From: Williamsia sp. 1138
GTDB lineage: Bacteria > Actinomycetota > Actinomycetes > Mycobacteriales > Mycobacteriaceae
Direction of reading: 5' to 3'
Assembly: GCF_002095435.2 (NCBI RefSeq)
Contig: NZ_MJEJ02000053.1
Location: forward strand, 62,001-126,000
DNA: 64,000 bases
Shown: piece after piece, positions 35,063 through 44,025 of the stretch
Position numbering within the stretch: the first letter of the stretch is position 1
How the letters are laid out: each line of letters begins with the position of its first letter
Notes under the pieces: generated by a model
Databases searched by the model: none
Seen by the model: only the letters and a program-made list of their open reading frames with translations
What the model was told of the DNA's origin: nothing
Made by a program: the position numbers and the translations under genes

Positions 35063-36322
35063 GTGAATAACAGCGTTCTAAAACCGGCGCGGCGTGGGCG
35101 CGCGTCGATCCGCGGGCTGGCAATTGTGACCGTCGCAGTCTGCGCTCTGGCCGCCTGTGGTGATTCCACCGATGACAACAGCGGTGCAAGCGGCGATGAC
35201 ACGACCATCCTGATCGGCGGCACCGTCTCACTCACCGCGGCCGCTGCGAGCTTCCCCGAAGTCAAACAGGCGCAGGAGGCAGCGGTCGAAAGCATCAACG
35301 CCGCCGGTGGCATCAACGGCCGCCAACTCAAAATCGAGGTGTGCGACAGCAAGTTCGAAGTACGTGAGGAACTCGGCTGTTTCCGGTCGCTCACCGAGAA
35401 GAACGTAGCTGCGATTGTCGGGCCGGTGATTATCGCCGACACCGGCGTCACCGAATACCAGGTTGCGCAGCGCGCGGACACCGCAGTCGTTGGATCCCCG
35501 GCTCTGCAGCCCGGTGAACTCGACAGCGACGTCGCCTTCCCACTAGGAGCATCAGTGGTCGGCGGCACATATGGCGCGATCTACGACCTGATCAAGAGCG
35601 GCGCGAAGCGGATCTCAATCTTCGGCGATGCGAACAATCCAGCAGCAGATTCGATCGTCAACCTCTCCGAGGAGGCCCTCGATTCTGTCGGTATGTCGCC
35701 GGTCAACGTCGCCATCGGCGATACCAGCGCCGACCCGACACTTCGATCGGCAGCGGTCAAGGCGGCCAGCGGTGGGACCGACGGCATCATCATCACCGGT
35801 TCGCCGCCATCTATGTCGAAGTCGGTCCCCGCACTCCGCGCACAGGGGTACACCGGTCTCATCGCAACGATCGACAGCGCCCTGCCGGGCCCGGTCATCG
35901 ACGCCATCGGACCAGCCGGCAACGGCATGCTCGTCGCAGCGCAGACCGCATTCCCAGAACAAAGTCCAGCTTCGGACCAGTTCATAGCGGATATGGAAAA
36001 GTATGCGCCCTCTGCACCGTTGAGCTTTTTCTCCATCCAGGCATGGTCGTCGGTGAAACTGTTCGCCGCGGTCGCCGAACAAAACGAGGCATACACCGCC
36101 AGCGATGTACTCAAAGCGTTCCAGAACATCTCGACACCGATAGACATCGGCACCATCGGTCCGTACAAGACGGTCGACGTCACCTCCCCGATCACCGACG
36201 GGTACGTGCCTGCGCCGCGCATGTTCAACCCGGAGGTTCAGCTCGGGACAATGCAGGACGGCAATCTCGTAGCTGATGGCGGCTTTATCAACCCGTTCGA
36301 CGAACTGAAATCTGTCAACTGA
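35063..36322 (+). CDS. LivK-type substrate-binding lipoprotein
   Basis: 419 residues. Signal peptide with lipobox ALAAC at about residues 28-32, a Ser/Asp/Gly-rich linker, then a type 1 periplasmic-binding fold (ILIGGTVSLTAAAASFPEVK; ESINAAGGINGRQLKIEV). GTG start with GTGAGAAA upstream. Binds the cargo outside the membrane for the LivF/LivHMG importer. Only distantly similar to the binding protein at 25290, so the two importers probably take different substrates. Confidence 0.88.
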   Translation: MNNSVLKPARRGRASIRGLAIVTVAVCALAACGDSTDDNSGASGDDTTILIGGTVSLTAAAASFPEVKQAQEAAVESINAAGGINGRQLKIEVCDSKFEVREELGCFRSLTEKNVAAIVGPVIIADTGVTEYQVAQRADTAVVGSPALQPGELDSDVAFPLGASVVGGTYGAIYDLIKSGAKRISIFGDANNPAADSIVNLSEEALDSVGMSPVNVAIGDTSADPTLRSAAVKAASGGTDGIIITGSPPSMSKSVPALRAQGYTGLIATIDSALPGPVIDAIGPAGNGMLVAAQTAFPEQSPASDQFIADMEKYAPSAPLSFFSIQAWSSVKLFAAVAEQNEAYTASDVLKAFQNISTPIDIGTIGPYKTVDVTSPITDGYVPAPRMFNPEVQLGTMQDGNLVADGGFINPFDELKSVN

Positions 36323-36338
36323 TCCGGTTCGGATCAGT
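36318..36338 (+). promoter_or_regulatory. Intercistronic hairpin after the binding-protein gene
   Basis: ACTGATCCG-GTT-CGGATCAGT, a perfect 9-bp stem with a 3-nt loop that includes the stop codon. Placed between a highly needed binding protein and its permease, it probably protects the upstream mRNA or causes partial termination to give unequal expression. Confidence 0.6.
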
Positions 36339-36371
36339 CAACGCCGGCGTCGCGCCCAAGGAGTCTGAACA

Positions 36372-39122
36372 ATGGTCAATTTTCTAGAGTTTGCGCTCCT
36401 TGGGCTCGCGACCGGGGCGATCTACGCCTTGATCGCGCTGGGCGCTGTCCTGGTATACCGCGGGTCAGGTTTGCTCAACCTGGCCCAAGGCGCGTTCGCA
36501 ATGGTGGGCGCGTACTCGTACTATTCCCTGCATTCGCAAGCAGGCGTCCCAGCCATCGTGAGCTTGATCCTGGCGATCGCACTGTGTGCTGTCGGCGGCT
36601 GGCTCATGTACCTGCTGATTTTGCGGCCGATGCACCAATCCTCGTCGCTGAGCAGGGTGGTTGCCACGCTCGGGGTCGTTGTAGTTCTGCAGTCTGCGGC
36701 GTACCTCATTTATGGGCAGTACCCGAAGCAAATGGAATCGCTGATCCCGAAACATACCGTCTTCCTCATGTCGGAAAATCGGTTGGCGATCGGAACCGAC
36801 TCACTGGTCATCATCGGGATCGCCCTGGCCCTCACGGCAATCCTCACCTACGTCTACCGTTATACCCGAGTGGGGCGGGTGACCTCCGCGGTCGCCGAGA
36901 ACGGTTTGGTCGCAAGCTCCCTCGGCCACTCTCCGGACACGGTCGCGGTCCTGAACTGGAGTTTGGGTTCGGCCGTCGCCGGCCTAGCTGGGATCTTGGT
37001 GGCCCCAGCGATCTCCCTCGAACCGGCAGGTCTGGTTATGCTGGTGATACCGGCCCTCTCAGCTGCCCTGGTCGGCGGTTTCAAGTCCTTCCCCATCACT
37101 CTCGTGGCAGCGCTGGGACTCGGTGTCGCACAATCGGAAATCACCAACTACGTCTCGACCCCCGGCTGGCAGAGCGCAGCGCCGTTCATCGTCGTGACCC
37201 TGATCCTCGTTGTCCGGGGCAAAGGCCTGCCGCTACGCAGCTATGTGCTGGACCGACTTCCGCGCGTGGGCACCGGCAGGATCCTGACAATCCCGGTGCT
37301 CATCGCCTACGGAATCGTTCTGGCACTGATTCTCAACTCGGGACCTGATTGGACGCTGGCGTTCACCTACACCATCGCCCTCGGCATCATTTGCCTGTCG
37401 GTGGTGGTCATCACCGGGTACGGCGGCCAGCTCTCCCTCGGCCAATTCGCCCTCGCCGGACTTGCCGCGTTGATCGGCGCCAAACTGTCCCTGCACATGC
37501 CGTTCCTGCTGATGCTCGTGCTCACGGTGTTGATCACCGCCGTGATCGGAGCCATCCTGGGGTTGCCGGCGCTGCGGACCCGCGGCGCCACCTTAGCCAT
37601 CGTGACGTTGGGACTGGGCTCGGCGATTGTGCACCTGTTTCTACTCAACAGTGATTACACCGGCGGGCCCGGCGGCATCACGGTCCCAGTGCCGCACCTG
37701 TTCAACTGGAGCATCGACCCGTTCTTCAACGACCGCCGCTATGCGAGCTTCGTTCTCACCGTTGCCGTTCTCGTCATGATCGGGGTAGCCAATCTGCGTC
37801 GCGGCGCGATTGGCCGCCAGTTGCTGGCAACCCGATCAAACGAGCGCGGCGCCGCAGCCCTGGCTATCAACGTCGCCGGATCCAAGCTGTATGCATTTAC
37901 ACTGGGCTCGGCAATCGCCGCCGTCGGCGGCGTGCTGCTCGCGTTCAGCCAATCGACGATCACCTTCGCAAGCTTCACCGAGTTTGAGTCGATCTACCTC
38001 GTTGCAGTCACCGTGACCGCCGGCGTTGCCTACGTTGCCGGCGCGCCGTTCGGCGCGCTCCTGATCGCTGGTGGGGTAGTCAGTCAACTGCTCAACGGCT
38101 GGTCTAGCGTGAACCTCTACCTACCGCTGATCGGTGGCTTGGCAGTACTCATCACACTGTTGGCAGCACCGGACGGGCAAGTGGGGCTTTTTGCGAAAGC
38201 CTTGACGCCACTGGCTGATCGGTACGCTGCATTCACCCACATCGTTTCGGCGAAGCTGCCGTGGACCCATTCCGGTGCGCCCGAGGAGGAGATCGACCGA
38301 CAACCGGTGCACGAAGATCAGCCACGATCGGTACTCACAGTCCAGGACCTGACCGTTCGATTCGGTGGCGTCCTCGCGGTGAATGGTGTGTCGCTCGAGG
38401 TCCGTCCAGGTGAGATTCACGGGTTGATCGGACCCAATGGTTCGGGCAAAACAACGTGCATCGACGCCATCACGGGCTTCGTCCACTCCGAAGGGCAGGT
38501 CGCCCTGGGCGACCGAAATCTGACCGGCAAGTCGCCACGACGTCGAGCCGCATCCGGACTGTCTCGGTCATTCCAGTCGCTGGAACTGTTCGGGGACCTG
38601 ACGGTTGAAGAGAATCTCGCTGTCGCCGCCGAATCACCGCGACTCTGGCAATACATCACAGACCTGTTCCGCCCCGGCAAGATTCGTCTCAGTGCGCACG
38701 CGTTGGCAGCCATGCACCAGTTCGAACTCGAAGACTCTCGGCATCTGCTGCCCGAAGAGGTGTCCTTCGGTCAGCGTAAGGCAATCGCCATAGCACGGGC
38801 TGTCGCAGGCCGACCCGACGTCCTGCTCCTAGACGAGCCTGCAGCTGGACTCGGCGACGGAGAAGCTAACGAGTTAGCCGACCTAATCGTCCGCGTCAGC
38901 CGCGAGTGGGGAATCGGGGTGCTACTAGTCGAACACAAGATGGACCTCGTCCTCGCGATCAGCGACCGCCTGACGGTACTGCAAGAAGGCGCGATCCTGA
39001 CTACCGGAGAACCCAACGCGGTCCTCAGCGACCCACGAGTCATTACCGCCTACCTGGGTACCGATGCCGAGGGTGCAGACCCATCGCAGCTGGTCGACCA
39101 CAGCAACGGTAAGAAGTCATAG
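36372..39122 (+). CDS. LivH-LivM-LivG triple fusion of an ABC importer
   Basis: 916 residues in one frame. About 1-290 is a LivH-type permease (ATGAIYALIALGAVLVYRGS), about 300-600 a LivM-type permease (GYGGQLSLGQFALAGLAALI), and about 655-890 a LivG-type ATPase with Walker A GPNGSGKTT near 686, a modified signature VSFGQRKAIAIARA near 796, Walker B LLLDEPAAGL near 818 and the VEHKMD switch. These are normally three proteins. With LivF and the lipoprotein upstream it makes a complete importer with fixed 1:1:1 stoichiometry. No frameshift or stop interrupts the joins. Confidence 0.93.
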   Translation: MVNFLEFALLGLATGAIYALIALGAVLVYRGSGLLNLAQGAFAMVGAYSYYSLHSQAGVPAIVSLILAIALCAVGGWLMYLLILRPMHQSSSLSRVVATLGVVVVLQSAAYLIYGQYPKQMESLIPKHTVFLMSENRLAIGTDSLVIIGIALALTAILTYVYRYTRVGRVTSAVAENGLVASSLGHSPDTVAVLNWSLGSAVAGLAGILVAPAISLEPAGLVMLVIPALSAALVGGFKSFPITLVAALGLGVAQSEITNYVSTPGWQSAAPFIVVTLILVVRGKGLPLRSYVLDRLPRVGTGRILTIPVLIAYGIVLALILNSGPDWTLAFTYTIALGIICLSVVVITGYGGQLSLGQFALAGLAALIGAKLSLHMPFLLMLVLTVLITAVIGAILGLPALRTRGATLAIVTLGLGSAIVHLFLLNSDYTGGPGGITVPVPHLFNWSIDPFFNDRRYASFVLTVAVLVMIGVANLRRGAIGRQLLATRSNERGAAALAINVAGSKLYAFTLGSAIAAVGGVLLAFSQSTITFASFTEFESIYLVAVTVTAGVAYVAGAPFGALLIAGGVVSQLLNGWSSVNLYLPLIGGLAVLITLLAAPDGQVGLFAKALTPLADRYAAFTHIVSAKLPWTHSGAPEEEIDRQPVHEDQPRSVLTVQDLTVRFGGVLAVNGVSLEVRPGEIHGLIGPNGSGKTTCIDAITGFVHSEGQVALGDRNLTGKSPRRRAASGLSRSFQSLELFGDLTVEENLAVAAESPRLWQYITDLFRPGKIRLSAHALAAMHQFELEDSRHLLPEEVSFGQRKAIAIARAVAGRPDVLLLDEPAAGLGDGEANELADLIVRVSREWGIGVLLVEHKMDLVLAISDRLTVLQEGAILTTGEPNAVLSDPRVITAYLGTDAEGADPSQLVDHSNGKKS

Positions 39123-39272
39123 GTGTCCCGACCCGCCCAACGGATCGGCTCCCGGCGCGCGCCGCCAGCAGCGGCGACTGGTGACTGGGCTGAGCAGGAC
39201 CCTTCAGATCATTGGGTGACCGTGCCCGCGCCGAGCGATGAGGCGACCCGCCAAACTCACACTTGTATATAG
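39123..39272 (+). CDS. Possible 49-codon ORF after the fused transporter
   Basis: A GTG directly after the transporter stop opens a 49-residue frame (begins SRPAQRIGSRRAPPAAAT) with reasonable codon use and an AAGAAG sequence upstream. Proline/alanine-rich, no family recognised. It may be read by coupling or be untranslated 3' sequence. Confidence 0.25.
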   Translation: MSRPAQRIGSRRAPPAAATGDWAEQDPSDHWVTVPAPSDEATRQTHTCI

Positions 39273-39329
39273 CTTGGACTACAGCAAGCCCGACGCTGCG
39301 ATCCGATAGTCCTGCGGAAATCCTAATGG

Positions 39330-40031
39330 TCACTCGGTGGTGGATTGTGCCAGTGCCAGTTCGGCTTCTAGGTCGGCTCCATAGGTCAGTACGTGGGTTT
39401 CGGCGAGGCGTCGTGAAAGTTCTGGGTCGCCTTGCCGGAGGGCCTGGTAGATGGCGGTGTGTTCGTCGATGATGGTTTCGATAGACGCGCGAACATTCGT
39501 CGCGTGTACGTAGAGAAGCACCGCACCAGTAATCCGGTCGTAGTGGTCGCGGAGCCGCCGATTGTTCGCGAGATCGACGATGCATGAGTGAAAAGCCATG
39601 TCGGCTTCAGCGAGTTGTCGAGTCGATGGGTGCTCGCGGGCTGCCTCGAGAAGGCTGGCCAGACGCTCGTGCAGTTGGTCGGCGCTTGCAGGTGTCATGG
39701 CCTGCGCGGCAAGTTGCGCCGCGAGGCCGTCGAGCGCGGAGCGAAGGGTGTAGACCTCGCGCGCATCGGACGCAGACAATTCGGTCACCTTCCAGCCCGA
39801 GTATGCGGCTTGAACGACGAGCCCCTCTGCCGCGAGATATAGCAATGCTGTGCGCATGGTCGATCGCGATACCTGAGCGTCGTCGGCCAGAGATGCTTCC
39901 GTGAGACGCTGTCCCGGGGGATACTCGCCCTCAATGATGGCGGCGCGGAGCCACTCGGCCGCCTGTTTGTCGAAGCTTTCTCGCCGCGCAACGGTCCGAC
40001 CGCGCGAGTGCTTGTCGGTCAGCGAACTCAT
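39330..40031 (-). CDS. GntR-family regulator, FCD type
   Basis: 233 residues. Winged helix at about 20-85 (QAAEWLRAAIIEGEYPPGQR, VSRSTMRTALLYLAAEGLVV) and an FCD domain (LRSALDGLAAQLAAQAM, ADMAFHSCIVDLANNRRLRD, DEHTAIYQALRQGD). Encoded at the edge of the MFS/alcohol dehydrogenase/enolase/aldehyde dehydrogenase block. The GTTAA-N3-TTAAC motif upstream of its start recurs in the other promoters of the block, which makes it the likely shared regulator. Confidence 0.9.
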   Translation of the reverse strand: MSSLTDKHSRGRTVARRESFDKQAAEWLRAAIIEGEYPPGQRLTEASLADDAQVSRSTMRTALLYLAAEGLVVQAAYSGWKVTELSASDAREVYTLRSALDGLAAQLAAQAMTPASADQLHERLASLLEAAREHPSTRQLAEADMAFHSCIVDLANNRRLRDHYDRITGAVLLYVHATNVRASIETIIDEHTAIYQALRQGDPELSRRLAETHVLTYGADLEAELALAQSTTE

Positions 40032-40050
40032 GGGACCCCCTGGGGTATGC

Positions 40051-40063
40051 GTTAATTGTTAAC
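40051..40063. promoter_or_regulatory. GntR operator candidate, site 1
   Basis: GTTAA-TTG-TTAAC, exact 5-3-5 inverted repeat, 20 bases upstream of the gntR start. Same pattern as the sites at 43967 and 45352. Confidence 0.5.
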
Positions 40064-40064
40064 T

Positions 40065-41294
40065 CTAGATGGTAGCGGTTCGGTCCGGTGTCCTACTGAA
40101 AAAGGCCATGGCTACCACGCCGACCAGTGGGCCCAGGGCCAGCAGCGTGAAGGCGTATTTCCATCCAACGAGCTCGGCGTAGTAGGGGATGATCTGGATG
40201 GAGACGACGGTCAGCAGGAATCCGATAGCTGTCTGCGCGGTGAGCGCCGTGCCGATATACCTGGGGTCTGCGACTTCAGTGAGGCTGGTGGAGAACACGC
40301 CGGAATCTGCGATGACTGCAGCGCCCCAGATCGCGAGGAAGATGACGACGAGGGCGAAGGGCGCTTCGAACAGGGCTCCGGACAGCGCGCAGCAGGCGCC
40401 GCTGATCGCCAACGCAGTTATCGCGGCAGGTGCGCGGCCGTATCGATCTGCGGCCCATCCGCCGATTAGGCAGCCGACGATGCCGGCCAGGCCTATGGCC
40501 AGGAAGCTCATCAATGACGGACTGATCGGGGATGTCGAATACTCCTGCCGGGCAACGAGATAGACGGGTAGCCAAGTCCATAAAGCATAGAGTTCCCACA
40601 TGTGGCCGAAGTAGCCCAGGTTGACGAGGAGGACCCGTCGGGATCGAAACATCTCTAAGGCATATCGCGGACGGAACGTCGCCGGTGCGCTGGCTGCGAA
40701 GGGCCCCGTCCGAATGAGACCGAGTGCTAAGAGTCCGCCGACGGTGCTGAGCGCAGCTGCGCAAAGCAGGACCGCTCTCCAGGGTAGATCGCCGAGTCCG
40801 CTGATGAGGTGGGGGAGTGATGACCCGAGCGTGAGGGCTGCGATCAGCAGCCCGAGGGATCGGCCTCTGCTGGCGTTCGTCGACCACGACGCCATGAGCT
40901 TCATCCCGACTGGGTAGACGCCTGCAAGGAACACCCCTGTCAGCAGACGCAGCGGTATGCCTGCGGCGAGGCCAGGTGAGGCGGCGAACACGGCGGTGCA
41001 TGATGCTGCCCCGAAAGCGCTTGCCCCGAGCAGTACCTGCGGGCGAATGCGATCGGCAAGATTGAGAGCGGTTGATAGAACGGCGCCCGCTACGAAGCCC
41101 AGCTGGACACTGGCAGTGAGCCAGACCGCCACGGCAGACCCGATGTTCCATTCCTCCTGGACCGCAGGCATGACCGCCGATGCAGAAAACCAGACAGCCA
41201 GGCAGAGAACCTGCGCGAGAGCGATGAGAGCCTTCTGTGAAGACGATTGCGGGGCTGAGATCTTGGTCCGTTGACTCTGCTGTTTGTCTATCAT
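40065..41294 (-). CDS. MFS transporter
   Basis: 409 residues, about 12 hydrophobic helices. The MFS loop 2-3 motif is degenerate (NLADRIRPQ), while loop 8-9 reads GGWAADRYGRAPA. Resembles the CynX/nitrate-type group of small-anion or drug transporters rather than the sugar porters. Proton-driven uptake or export of a small organic acid of this block is likely. Located 97 bases downstream of another MFS gene, with a hairpin between them. Confidence 0.85.
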   Translation of the reverse strand: MIDKQQSQRTKISAPQSSSQKALIALAQVLCLAVWFSASAVMPAVQEEWNIGSAVAVWLTASVQLGFVAGAVLSTALNLADRIRPQVLLGASAFGAASCTAVFAASPGLAAGIPLRLLTGVFLAGVYPVGMKLMASWSTNASRGRSLGLLIAALTLGSSLPHLISGLGDLPWRAVLLCAAALSTVGGLLALGLIRTGPFAASAPATFRPRYALEMFRSRRVLLVNLGYFGHMWELYALWTWLPVYLVARQEYSTSPISPSLMSFLAIGLAGIVGCLIGGWAADRYGRAPAAITALAISGACCALSGALFEAPFALVVIFLAIWGAAVIADSGVFSTSLTEVADPRYIGTALTAQTAIGFLLTVVSIQIIPYYAELVGWKYAFTLLALGPLVGVVAMAFFSRTPDRTATI

Positions 41295-41323
41295 CGTCGC
41301 TTCTTTATCGGGTTCGGCGCGAT

Positions 41324-41361
41324 CGATCTTTGGACCGACACAGGTGGCGGCCCAAAGATCG
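41324..41361 (-). terminator. Hairpin between the two MFS genes
   Basis: CGATCTTTGG / CCAAAGATCG, perfect 10-bp stem with an 18-nt loop, 30 bases downstream of the first MFS stop (read on the minus strand). No T-run. Terminator or attenuator limiting expression of the second transporter. Confidence 0.5.
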
Positions 41362-41391
41362 ACTGCACCGCGGGGTCGAACAGAGCTGGGC

Positions 41392-42792
41392 TCAGTGCGC
41401 TACGGCAGTCAGGTTGTCGCGCTCGGGGTCGCCGAGTTCGTTCTCGGGATCCCATCGGATCGCCGAGACGACGATGAAGCCCAACAGTGGGACGGCAGCG
41501 GTCACCAAGATCGCGCCTCCATCCCCGAAACTTTCCTGTAGATAAGGGAATGCGAACAGCCCGATGAACGCGCCAATGTTGCACGCGGTGGTGGACAGAC
41601 CCATTCCGAAGCCGCGCAGACTGCTGGGGTACGCCAGCGCGGAGAAGGCGGCGCCGCCTGGTGCGGCGAGCGCTGAGTGGAACAATATGAACGCCGCCGG
41701 AAGCACGATTGCGGCCCACAACGGGAGGTGATCAAATCCGATGCCGAACACAATGAGGATGCCCGCACACGCGGCGAAACCGACCTGGACCGACGGGCGG
41801 ATACCGAACCGTTGATAGATGGCGGCTGCACTGAACCCGCCGATGATGCCCACCGCGTTGAACACGATCGCGCCGAGTGTTGCTGCTTGAAAGCTCTCAC
41901 CGAAGAGTTGCAATGCGATGACCGGGAGAAACCATCCGATGGCGTAGTACTGCAATGCTTGGGCGCCGAAGCTGACTGTGGAAAGCACTGTTCGTCCCAG
42001 TAGTGGGCGCTGGAACAGTTGCTTCGGGCTCGCGCGCCCGGTGTCTTTGCCGGGCCCGTCGGGTGCCTGTGATCCGATCGGCCTGTCGCGTCCGGCGACT
42101 GCGTCGACCTTGTAGACGGTCTGCAACGCGACCACGGCATCGGTGAAGCGGCCGCGCGATGCCAGCCATCGGGGTGATTCGGGGAGCAAGGCGATCTGGA
42201 GCACGGCCAGTGCGGCTGCCAGTACTGCGGCGGTACCCATGAGATAGCGCCAGATGGAGTCACCGACATGGAACTGAAAGATGATCAGCCCGACGAGCAG
42301 GTTGGAGGTCGTGGCGACGTACCAGACGCCCTGCCATCGGCTCAGTTTCGGTTGATCTTGGCGTCGAAGGAATTCCGCGATGTATGCCAAGACGACTCCG
42401 AAATCCATCGCCCAGGCCACGCCGAGCAGCACGCGGCTGGTCAGCAGTAGCTCGAAGTTTGGCGCGGTGAGCGCCAGGATCATCGAGGCGCAGGCGATGA
42501 TCTTCGCCAGAATGATGACACGGATACGCCCGAATCTGTCGGAGTACGCTCCTGCGAACGGGCACAACAGGACTGCGACGAGCATGTATGAGCTGGTGAT
42601 GAGGGAGACCTGGGTCGTGCTCAGGTCGAGCTGTCGCTTGAGTGGGTCTAGGCCCGTTGCCAGCGCAGCCCCTGCGTATGCCTCGAAAAAGACGCCGCCG
42701 AGGCCCAGGATCCATACCCATTTCATCCGATTTGTGGGTGTCCCGGTGTCGTAGGCGTCGTAGATGTCGCGCTCTGATGCGATGGTTGTCAT
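41392..42792 (-). CDS. MFS transporter, metabolite:H+ symporter type
   Basis: 466 residues, 12 predicted helices with a hydrophilic central loop at about 215-260. GAYSDRFGRIRV (loop 2-3 signature), RVLLGVAWAMDFGVVLAYIAEF (helix 4-5 region) and LLPESPRWLASRGRFTDA (end of helix 6), as in the sugar/aromatic-acid:proton symporter families. Probably the uptake system for the substrate of the alcohol dehydrogenase/enolase/aldehyde dehydrogenase genes. 26 bases downstream of the alcohol dehydrogenase gene. Confidence 0.88.
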   Translation of the reverse strand: MTTIASERDIYDAYDTGTPTNRMKWVWILGLGGVFFEAYAGAALATGLDPLKRQLDLSTTQVSLITSSYMLVAVLLCPFAGAYSDRFGRIRVIILAKIIACASMILALTAPNFELLLTSRVLLGVAWAMDFGVVLAYIAEFLRRQDQPKLSRWQGVWYVATTSNLLVGLIIFQFHVGDSIWRYLMGTAAVLAAALAVLQIALLPESPRWLASRGRFTDAVVALQTVYKVDAVAGRDRPIGSQAPDGPGKDTGRASPKQLFQRPLLGRTVLSTVSFGAQALQYYAIGWFLPVIALQLFGESFQAATLGAIVFNAVGIIGGFSAAAIYQRFGIRPSVQVGFAACAGILIVFGIGFDHLPLWAAIVLPAAFILFHSALAAPGGAAFSALAYPSSLRGFGMGLSTTACNIGAFIGLFAFPYLQESFGDGGAILVTAAVPLLGFIVVSAIRWDPENELGDPERDNLTAVAH

Positions 42793-42818
42793 GTGCGTGT
42801 GCTTTCTTGGGTGCGTGC

Positions 42819-43949
42819 TCAGAGAGCCGTGTCGTAGGAGATGACGCCGCGGATCAGTTTTCCGTCCGCCATGTCCTTGTAGGCCTCGTTGATTTCTTCG
42901 AGCTTGTAGGTTCTGGTGATCAGCTCATCGAGTTTGAGGTGACCGTCCATGTAGTAGTCGAGCAACTTGGGAATCGCTGTTCGCGCGTTCTCGCTGCCGA
43001 ATAGTGTTCCCACGAGGCGTTTTTCGTACATGCCGAACGTCAGCAGGTCCAGATCGATCGACTTCTGACTCGCCGGCGCCACCGACGTCTCGACGAGCGT
43101 TCCGCGCTTACCGACGAGCTCCATGGCCGGATTGATGAGGTGCCCTTCGGCCAGCCCGACAGTCAAAATGGCCCGCTCGGCCATCTTGCCCCACGTCAAC
43201 TCGCGGACCAGTTCCTGTGCGTCTTCGATACTGGTGGCTGTGTGTGTGGCGCCGAACTCTTTGGCCTTTTCGAGTTTCCATTCTGCGGTGTCTACGGCAA
43301 CGATTCGGCGCGCTCCGGCCATCCGGGCGCCTTGGACGGCATTCATACCGACGCCGCCCACGCCGATCACCACGACGGTGTCGCCTGCTCGCGTCTGTGC
43401 CGCGTTGACCGCCGAACCCCAGCCGGTGGTGACACCGCAGCCGACCAACGCGGCCTTATCCAGTGGAACGTCGTCGCGAATTTTGACTGCAGAGGCTTCG
43501 TGCACGAGGACGAAGGGGCTAAAAGTTCCGAGTAGGCACATGGTCCCAATGCCCTGTCCACGGGCGTGCACGTGCGGCTTGAGGTCACTGATCTCGACGC
43601 CGGTGAGGTTGTGCTGCCCGAGCTCACAGAGATTGGAATGACCGTTTACACATGGCTCGCACCGCCCGCACGCGGGAATGAACGCCAGAACAACGTGGTC
43701 GCCGGGCTTGAGGGTCGTCACCGCTGATCCCACCTTCTCCACGATCCCCGCTCCCTCATGACCGCCGAGGGTGGGCCCCAGATCATCGTGGTACACGGGC
43801 GCATCGATGTGGTCGTCGGAGTGGCACAGACCCGATGCGGCCAACCGCACCAGCACCTCTACGGACTGAGGGTCGTCGATCTCGATTTCTTCGACGCTCC
43901 AACCTTCACGCTTGCCGGGATTCCAGCAGATAGCTCCCTGAGTCTTCAT
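42819..43949 (-). CDS. NDMA-dependent-type alcohol dehydrogenase (mycofactocin-associated)
   Basis: 376 residues, zinc MDR alcohol dehydrogenase. Catalytic-zinc ligands Cys42 and GGHEGAG (His64), a four-Cys structural zinc lobe (Cys94, 97, 100, 108) and Rossmann VIGVGGVGMNAVQGARMAGA. Sequence character (SGLCHSDDH, HARGQGIGTMCLLGTFSPFV) matches the actinobacterial family with tightly bound NAD assayed with N,N-dimethyl-4-nitrosoaniline, whose natural electron acceptor is thought to be mycofactocin. It would oxidise a primary alcohol for the aldehyde dehydrogenase at 45404. Operator candidate at 43967 sits just upstream. Confidence 0.88.
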   Translation of the reverse strand: MKTQGAICWNPGKREGWSVEEIEIDDPQSVEVLVRLAASGLCHSDDHIDAPVYHDDLGPTLGGHEGAGIVEKVGSAVTTLKPGDHVVLAFIPACGRCEPCVNGHSNLCELGQHNLTGVEISDLKPHVHARGQGIGTMCLLGTFSPFVLVHEASAVKIRDDVPLDKAALVGCGVTTGWGSAVNAAQTRAGDTVVVIGVGGVGMNAVQGARMAGARRIVAVDTAEWKLEKAKEFGATHTATSIEDAQELVRELTWGKMAERAILTVGLAEGHLINPAMELVGKRGTLVETSVAPASQKSIDLDLLTFGMYEKRLVGTLFGSENARTAIPKLLDYYMDGHLKLDELITRTYKLEEINEAYKDMADGKLIRGVISYDTAL

Positions 43950-43966
43950 GAGTCTCCTTGTTGAGG

Positions 43967-43979
43967 ATTAACACTTAAC
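43967..43979. promoter_or_regulatory. GntR operator candidate, site 2
   Basis: On the minus strand GTTAA-GTG-TTAAT, 18 bases upstream of the alcohol dehydrogenase start. Matches site 1 in both arms but the last base. Confidence 0.5.
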
Positions 43980-44025
43980 AGTGTGAGTGTTGCGTAGATC
44001 ACTATTCGAAGTCAATATTTCGGCG

